Made by a program: the position numbers and the translations under genes
The notes under the pieces: generated by a model
Seen by the model: the letters and a program-made list of their open reading frames with translations, nothing else
What the model was told of the DNA's origin: nothing
Database searches by the model: none
Source: Linanthus parryae
Lineage: Eukaryota; Streptophyta; Magnoliopsida; Ericales; Polemoniaceae
DNA: 64,000 bases
Assembly (NCBI GenBank): GCA_023055425.1
Contig: JALGPY010000009.1
Location: 53,568,616-53,632,615 of the forward strand
Direction: 5' to 3'
Shown here: piece by piece, positions 57,890-64,000 of the stretch
How positions within the stretch are numbered: position 1 is the stretch's first letter
Layout: each line of letters opens with the position of its first letter

Positions 57890-59575
57890 CTTTCCATTGT
57901 GGCTGATAAAAGGGTTCTAATAAAAGATTTCAGAGTGGAAGGAACAAGGAATAGATGCCATGATTCAATTATTAGATGCCACGTTACTTGCGGATGGTAC
58001 CTTAATATTTTCAGAGGGGAAGGCGAGTTGCATATGCTACCTTTTGGGTGTGCTCGACTTGTTCCATATGGTGTCCGGGTTACGAGTTAATTTGAGAAAG
58101 TAAGAGCTGATCCCGATTGCCGACGTTCCTAGAATTGTTGAGTTTGCCGGCATTTTAAGCTGTAAAGTTGCCAACCGGTCACTTACTTAGGTCTACCCCT
58201 TGGAGCTTCTTATAAGGATACTAAGGTGTGGGACCATATTGTAGAACGGCATCATCGCAGGTTAGCTGGTTGGAGAAGGCAATATCTTTCGCAGGGAGGC
58301 TTACCCTCACTAAGAGTACTTTGTCGAGTCTCCCCACCTATCTCATGTCTATCCTTGTCATGCCTATGTTTGTGGTGAGGAGGTTGGAGAAAATCTAAAG
58401 TGATTTCCTTTGGGGCGCTCCAGGGGCGAGTTCAAATATCATTTGGTTGACTGGGGGTTCAGCCAGTTGAGAATGGGGGTTTGGGAATTCGTCGCTTTTC
58501 CCTCTTTAATCAGGTCTTACCAGGGAAGTGGTTGTAGCGCTATGGGCTAGAGAGCCTTTAGAGGAAAAAAGCCCATGCCAGGAGTTGGGGGTTGTGGAAG
58601 GGTGGGATCGTTTCGCGGCGAGCGTGAGGTTCAAGGTTAGTTTAGGAAATGGCATTCTTTTTTGGGACAATAGGTGGGCGGTGGAAGATGCTTTTTCTCA
58701 TTAGTTCCCATCTCTTTATTGCATAGCTCAGGAGCCTAAGGTCCTTCTGAGTCAGAGTATTACTCTAGGAGGGAGAATGGGAGATGGGGGAGGCAACGTG
58801 GCGTGGGATGTAAGGTTTTGGCAGCACCTGCATGACTGGGAGGTCAAGACTTATTAACTTTTCTCGATATGCCTTATCATTTCGGACCCCCACCAGAGGG
58901 ACTTGATACTTTGAAGTGGTTGTTATCTTCAACCGGTTTGTTTGCTGTTCAGTCTTCCTATTCCTTTTTATGTGGGGCGTATGCGTCATGGGGTCCCACT
59001 CTATAGGGGCTTCTTCCAGGGTCGCTGTTTTTTGTCGTGACAGAATCTTGAATATTGATAACTTGGACCGGCGGCGTCGGGTATCAGTCAATTGGTTCTT
59101 TATGTGTAAGTCAAGTTCAGAATCAGTTGATCAGCTTCTTCTGCATTGTCGTGCTGAGAAATCCTACTGGGATCTGGTCCACTCGTCTTTTGGAATTTGT
59201 TAGGTTGCGTCCACAACAGTTTCTGAGTTTCTGATTGCTTGGGTTGGGGAAGCGTTCAGGTTGGTAGAGAGAGACAAAAGGTGTGGAGGTTGGCTCCTTT
59301 GGTTGTTATATGGATCATATGGAGGGTGCGGAAGAGAGTAACTTCTGATGGAGTTTGTTTGTCAGATGCCTATGTTAAAGGACTAATCTTTCAGGTGTTA
59401 CTGGAGTGGGGGTCCCGCGCTCCGCTGAGTTCTGTTGGATTTTATGAATTCCTTAGCGTAGGTTGTCATAGTAGATTTTCTTCTTTCTCTGTGTAGGTTG
59501 TGTGTGCATGACCTCTCAGTTTCTCTTTGTAATCCTTCTTTTTCGAGGTTAGTATAATTTCATAACCTATCAAAA
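57890..59575 (+). pseudogene. L1 ORF2, C-terminal half, different L1 lineage
   Basis: Broken plus-strand frames give DGTLIFSEGK (RT end), VSGLRVNLRK, PTYLMSI-like and VVRRLEKI, DFLWGAPG-like, then ILFWDNRWAVEDAFSH near 58,640, TLGGRMGDGGGNVAWDVRFW near 58,770, and the linker end DRILNIDNLDRRRRVSVNWF, CKSSSESVDQLLLHCRAEKS (59,040-59,160). The 3' end is near cctatcaaaaaatta (59,575). It differs clearly from the L1 pieces at 22-33 and 51-53 kb. Confidence 0.82.
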
Positions 59576-59589
59576 AATTATCTATTGGT

Positions 59590-60510
59590 ATCCTTCCAAC
59601 GAATATATTGGCCATAGGAGCTACCACGTGTTTTTAGTCATCGATGTCAAACAGTCTCCTCCTAGCCGGGATGATGGCCCCACCCTTCTAGACATTTTCC
59701 TAATGACGAATTATCAGTCGATGGTAAAGTGATTGATGTGACCTTGACGCCTAAGGAAGGAGATCCTCTTTTGAAAGTTGCATCTAATGTCTTGAACTGA
59801 GTTATGACCATACCGTCGAGACTTGTTGTAATAAGAGATCCCCGTGAGGAAGAACATATAACGTTTCTTTTAATTTTATTGTCGAGATTCTCGTTTGCCT
59901 TAGGTCGGAGATCGAAACCATGGCAATTTCCCTTCATCTAGGTGAAACGCTAGCTCTTGTGTCTTATCTTCTCATTATTTTGTATTCTATTTTACTTTCA
60001 TCGCCGAAGTCCTACCTTACAAAGTCCTTTGTGGTTCTTTCAAGCTTGGTTGTTTGCTTATTTTCCGAACATTCGGCATCGGCCTCCTTTGTTATGTGTT
60101 GAAAAACATCATTATGCTTCTCAATGTGACTGCCTTTTCCGGTTCGACCACATTCAAAATAGAGACCAGTTCTCTTTTTTACTTTGGTTGCTTTTTTTAG
60201 GTTACAAGGATGGCACTTTGGTACATGTTGACGAACTATGTTTAACCCCCTTCCCTTTTTTATTTACTTTGTCCTCCATTACAGGAGCTCTTAATTAGTT
60301 TAGACATTGACTTTCGAGATTCTTCAGAGGCCCAGAAACGCCACTGCGCCACATCTTCATACTGATGTCACGTTTCCTTTACGTGTAGAAACTTCGATTG
60401 GGGCCCAATATCCTAGACATTTCTGTCAAGCTATTCCTGTTCCTTTGTGAGATTATGCTTTTACTGCTGAGGTTAACAATAGTTAGACCAATAGATATAA
60501 AGCTAAGCTG
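59590..60510 (+). pseudogene. Plant mobile domain (PMD) gene fragment, copy D
   Basis: Pieces in order are NDELSVDGKVIDVTLTPKEG, DPREEEHITFLLILLSRF, LQSPLWFFQAWLFAYFPNIR, HYASQCDCLFRFDHIQ, DGTLVHVDELCLTP, then TDVTFPLRVETSIGAQYPRH, FCQAIPVPL and DYAFTAEV. PLW.. Q.WL.AYFP and the RHFCQ block fit the PMD family. Frameshifts and stops make it a pseudogene. Copy C is split by an insertion at 32,710. Confidence 0.6.
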
Positions 60511-61010
60511 GTCTATGTGGCATGCATTTATACTTGTATAACCAATGCCTAGCATTCTGTTGATGTTTAAATCATTAGAGAGAGCAAGAGGGAGATGATA
60601 AACATAAAGTGTATCCACCAGACTCCTAGGTATACGATAAATGGTATGCATTTTATACTTGTGAAACCAGTGCCTAGCATTCTGTTGATAATTAAAATAT
60701 TAGAGAGAGCACGAGGAAGATGATAAACATAAAGTGTATCCAAAAGTATACCTAGATGATACTCAACCAAAGAAACTGGAAGCTTATTCTTTTCAACAAT
60801 AAGAAAAGAGGGTTACCTGTGAACTTAATGCTTGAACACATCAAACAGAATAATTACCATCAACAACAAATCCATCCAATAGCATGAACATCTGCAAACT
60901 CGAGCTCATGCTTCCTCATATTCCTTCGTAAATCAATAAATCCTGTAATTTTGGATTTGATGAGACCCAGTTGACTCATAGAACATGACCCTAACTACCA
61001 AGAACAAACA
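60511..61010. other. No gene seen; local direct repeat
   Basis: The sequence gcctagcattctgttgat ... gagagagca and gatgataaacataaagtgta occurs twice (60,545-60,625 and 60,670-60,745). Confidence 0.6.
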
Positions 61011-61815
61011 TCTTACTATAAGAGTGCTTTCCCCAAGGACTTGAGGACTCTTACATTGAAACCATGAGTACTGGAGCTTGCTGAAGATCGGTCGTCGTCT
61101 TTATAATGTCAACAAGACACTCTTGCCACAATTTCTGTTAGTTGAGAAGCCATATCAAAAAAAGAAAAAAACTGTGGGTTGCTCAAATATAGAGTGAATT
61201 GTGATTTTCAACCAACTCAAAGAAATGAAGTGAGAGAATCGCTTCAACTTAACTTCAGCGAATTCAGCAGGTACTGAATACTGCTTTAGCCCAAGGAGAA
61301 ACTGAGAGAAGATGACAGGAGCTCAATGACAATGCTGAAACATTTGAGTAGAATCACAAGAAGACTCCTTGAATGATTTCGAAATTCACCTCTGCAGCAT
61401 CAGAAACTGAGCTTGCAAGTTTGACTCCTGCTGGAGTAGCAGGAGAGTTTCCACCTGATATCTCTTGTAAGTTTCCTAATATAAGAAATAAAAAGAGAAA
61501 AAAAAATGATTAGGATAAGAGTAAAACAAAACTTATGAACCTCACAATTAAATATAAACTTAGTATTTAAAGCACAAGCCAGTAACAGAAGGTACTTAAC
61601 TGGGACAGTTTGCTCCACAAGCCGAGACTCTAGATTATCTTTATGTAGGAATTTGGATTTATTCATTTTCCATCGTAAGAGTGGTCTTCCCTGCTGCGAC
61701 ATAATTTTCTGTATCTTCATCTTTCTCACTACCCTTATCTTCATCTTCCTGCAGAGAAGCAATAAATTATTTACCATAAGCAAAAGGAGTCCAACTTGCA
61801 ATTGATATGCCACTG
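61011..61815 (-). pseudogene. Acidic/coiled-coil gene family remnant, copy D
   Basis: The same three pieces as copy C. The acidic exon starts at 61,748 after tgcag (EDEDKGSEKDEDTENYVAAG) and stops at 61,659. The exon 3 counterpart is 61,475-61,390 (QEISGGNSPATPAGVKLASS, VSDAAE, donor gag/gtgaat) with a proper acceptor (attag). A further decayed piece is near 61,030-61,150. It is better preserved than C, but one base shorter in exon 3 than the intact gene (86 versus 87 nt). No coiled-coil exon is found. Confidence 0.5.
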
Positions 61816-62830
61816 ACATTTATCCGCTCAGATATTTGCCCATTTCGTTGACTTTGGTTGTCCCTGTTGTACTTGGTGGGTGGTAGTTATTTCACATGAA
61901 GGAATGCGAAGGACTACATGAACTTGCGCAAAAAAAAGTAGTAGGCAGCTAAGGATGCTGAAGTAAAAAGCACTCTGATGTGTTGGAAAGTGGAAACAGA
62001 ATGATTAAAGCTAAAGCTCATTATGTGAGGAAAAATGCAACTCAATCTAAAACATATTCACACAAATAGAGGGAACCTAACACGTACACAGACGGAGGAA
62101 ATAAATAGATCTGGTCAGTCCGTCAATCTCGCTGTCTCATTTAAACACTTTTCGCCAAATAACTTTTACATCCTTTAATTTTCTAGTATTCAGTTCGACA
62201 AAGTACGATCATTATGTCGTATTTCAAACTCCGCGCTAAACTGTGCCTAAAGAGAAGTCCATGGGATTCAGTGGAATATGTAATACAAGAGAGGCTGAAT
62301 TCCTTAAACCACTTGAGTAACACAAATTAGATGCTAACTCTAGTTCTCTATCACCTGTTTTCAATAAGAACCTAATCAACTTTTCTACCTAAGTACAGGT
62401 AACTTCAGCCTCGCACCAGAAGGTCCCCAGCTGAGTAGTTTCCAGTTTTAAGATCTCTAGAACTAGGAAATTCTCGAGCTTGGAAATATTCCCCATTTAG
62501 TCCAAATTCTGTGGGCTGCACTTTTTGCTTCGATATTATTGACCTTATTATGTCTCATCCTTATATTTGATTGATAAGAATGAAAGCGATGGAAGCCCTG
62601 GTGTAATAAGATACAAGCTAGGAAAAACTGATGTCCGAGGCAATATTTCCACAGATTAAGAAACTAGTTTTTTTTTAGAGAGTTCTGATGTTGATATGCT
62701 TTCTTTTAAGAGTAGAACAAAAATAGTAGAAAAAAGTTACCATCTTGTCTCCTATCAGCCTAACCTCAGAATATTAAGAAAAATTAATATTCTGGTCTTC
62801 AAAACTGCTTAGCCCTTTGGCCTTTGATCT
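61816..62830. other. No gene seen
   Basis: AT-rich, stop-dense sequence specific to segment D; no repeat partner is recognised within the window. Confidence 0.45.
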
Positions 62831-63475
62831 CTGACTGTAAATCAAGATTTACAAGATATTTAGTAAGCTACTGAGAAATTCAATTTCTACAGGGCATTAC
62901 GTATTGAGGAATGCAATTTGATTTTATCTTTCGGTTATATACAGTTATTGGAAAGCAAAACTTTAGTTATCTTTCTAGTTATGTACACTAATACCTCAGA
63001 TAGAACTTTTATTTTACCTAGGAACAGTGGGTGATAACGTGACATTGTTGTACATGAAATTGTGCTCCTTTATAAGCAAAAGCATGGCTTCACCACAGTT
63101 CCAGACCATTGCTATAGACCATAAATGGATAAATAAATTTGCTGTCATAGGAAGTTACAAAAGATAAAATAGAAATGTATTCAACAACACATACCATAAA
63201 GTATTGTTCATTCTGTTGTGAGACAATCAAAATACAAACAGAAAAAAAAGTATAAGTGATGACTTTTTCATTTAAAATTTGGGGTTGACAAAGATCATAT
63301 TGTACACAGCAAAGTAGATAATCATAGGCTTGAAGGACTTACAGTGCACATATAATGCTATCAGGATGGCAGCGAGGAGATGAAAACTGACGATGATCCT
63401 TATTGGATGAACATATTCAGAACAAGTGTGAACTGTAAACCTTGGATTACTTACTTCAAATACTGAAACAGCAAA
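62831..63475. other. 3' flank of ARASP-like copy D; no gene seen
   Basis: It aligns with 36,500-37,115. Short conserved pieces such as tctacagggcattac and catataatgctatcagg are shared. Confidence 0.5.
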
Positions 63476-63525
63476 ATGCCGGCAATTTCCCAATGTATAC
63501 AAAAAACGGCCAAAATCTCCGTGGA

Positions 63526-64000
63526 TTATAGCATTTCCTTAATGAAATCTAGGTTTAAAGTATCTCGGATATTAAGGCATAACACGAGCATGAAGACAAA
63601 CAAGATCCCTGAGGACATAAATCCCTGTTCCGATTCCAACGGAAGCTTTCTGCATCCTCTAGCAGCCTCTATAAGGAACAAAGCTAAGGTACCCGCATCT
63701 AGAACAGGCAGAGAGAGAAGGTTTAAACCCGTCGATTTTTGACATTGCAACTTTTGCGCCAACAGCTATAATAGCAACAGGACCAGAAACTTTGCTAGCC
63801 GTTTGTGAGAGGTTAAGGAATGTCTGTTTCAAGCTTGTGAAAACATTAAATGTCAGGCCCCAAAATGTCCCCGTGGAACTTAAATCACGCTGCCTTCAAA
63901 ACATTTTCTAACTCGTATTCAAATCCTTAGCCCACGTAGTTGAGTGTTCTTAGAAATAGACACCTGAACGCCGCCTGGCTCTGGGTCGGCAAGAACAGTT
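63526..64000 (-). pseudogene. ARASP-like M50 metalloprotease pseudogene, copy D, cut by the window edge
   Basis: Read leftward from the edge: GVQVSISKN, LENVLKAA then stop, FNVFTSLKQTFLNLSQTASK, VSGPVAIIAVGAKVAMSKID, then after a frame-shifting deletion LNLLSLPVLDAGTLALFLIE, AARGCRKLPLESEQGFMSSG and the end LNLDFIKEML at 63,526. The VLDAG block corresponds to the family LDGG motif, which supplies the third zinc ligand (Asp kept, first Gly changed to Ala). A stretch corresponding to the helix before NLLPLPALDGG is missing. The C-terminal region absent from copy C is present here. Confidence 0.85.

Overview
The window is nuclear DNA of a flowering plant, probably a eudicot. The evidence is Copia and L1/LINE retrotransposon remains, Stowaway-, hAT- and Mutator-type small elements, GT-AG introns, long pyrimidine-rich leaders, and fragments of two plant gene types: a chloroplast ARASP-like M50 metalloprotease and plant mobile domain (PMD) genes. 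I cannot name the species. Nearly everything is repeat-derived. The only gene that looks complete is a four-exon minus-strand gene at 46.6-50.5 kb. Its predicted product is a 345-residue acidic coiled-coil protein of unknown function.

Two pairs of local direct segmental duplications form the framework. Segment A (773-7,950) matches segment B (44,938-50,460). Segment C (32.45-38.3 kb) matches segment D (60.0-64.0 kb and beyond). Elements present in one copy and absent from the other give empty-site evidence for several insertions. B carries the intact coiled-coil gene. A has lost its last exon, which is replaced by a decayed Copia. C and D carry broken ARASP-like genes beside a related acidic/coiled-coil gene remnant and PMD fragments.

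The most striking structure is at 6,436-21,148: six tandem copies of a 2.46-kb unit. Each unit contains an almost loop-less inverted repeat with arms of about 1.04 kb. The arms carry the upstream region, exon 1, intron 1 and most of exon 2 of the 46.6-50.5 kb gene. A junction between unit segments also fuses exon 3 of that gene to L1 ORF1 sequence. If transcribed, the array would make long hairpin RNA matching the 5' part of the intact gene, so it is a candidate natural silencing locus. That role is inference.

Layout: 0-0.8 kb, end of a young-looking Copia (gag, primer site, LTR). 0.8-6.1, LINE, Copia and L1 remains. 6.4-21.1, the palindrome array. 21.1-34.2, a nest of inverted L1 fragments, two foldback elements with Stowaway-like ends that carry a captured gene start, and an LTR element split by a hAT-like element. 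34.9-38.3, segment C. 38.4-44.8, LTR and LINE remains and a tandem duplication with MITEs and a SINE insertion. 44.9-50.5, segment B and the intact gene. 51.0-53.3, L1. 53.0-57.4, a 4.4-kb inverted repeat with a PMD fragment in its loop. 57.5-60.5, an L1 between inverted PMD fragments. 60.5-64.0, segment D.
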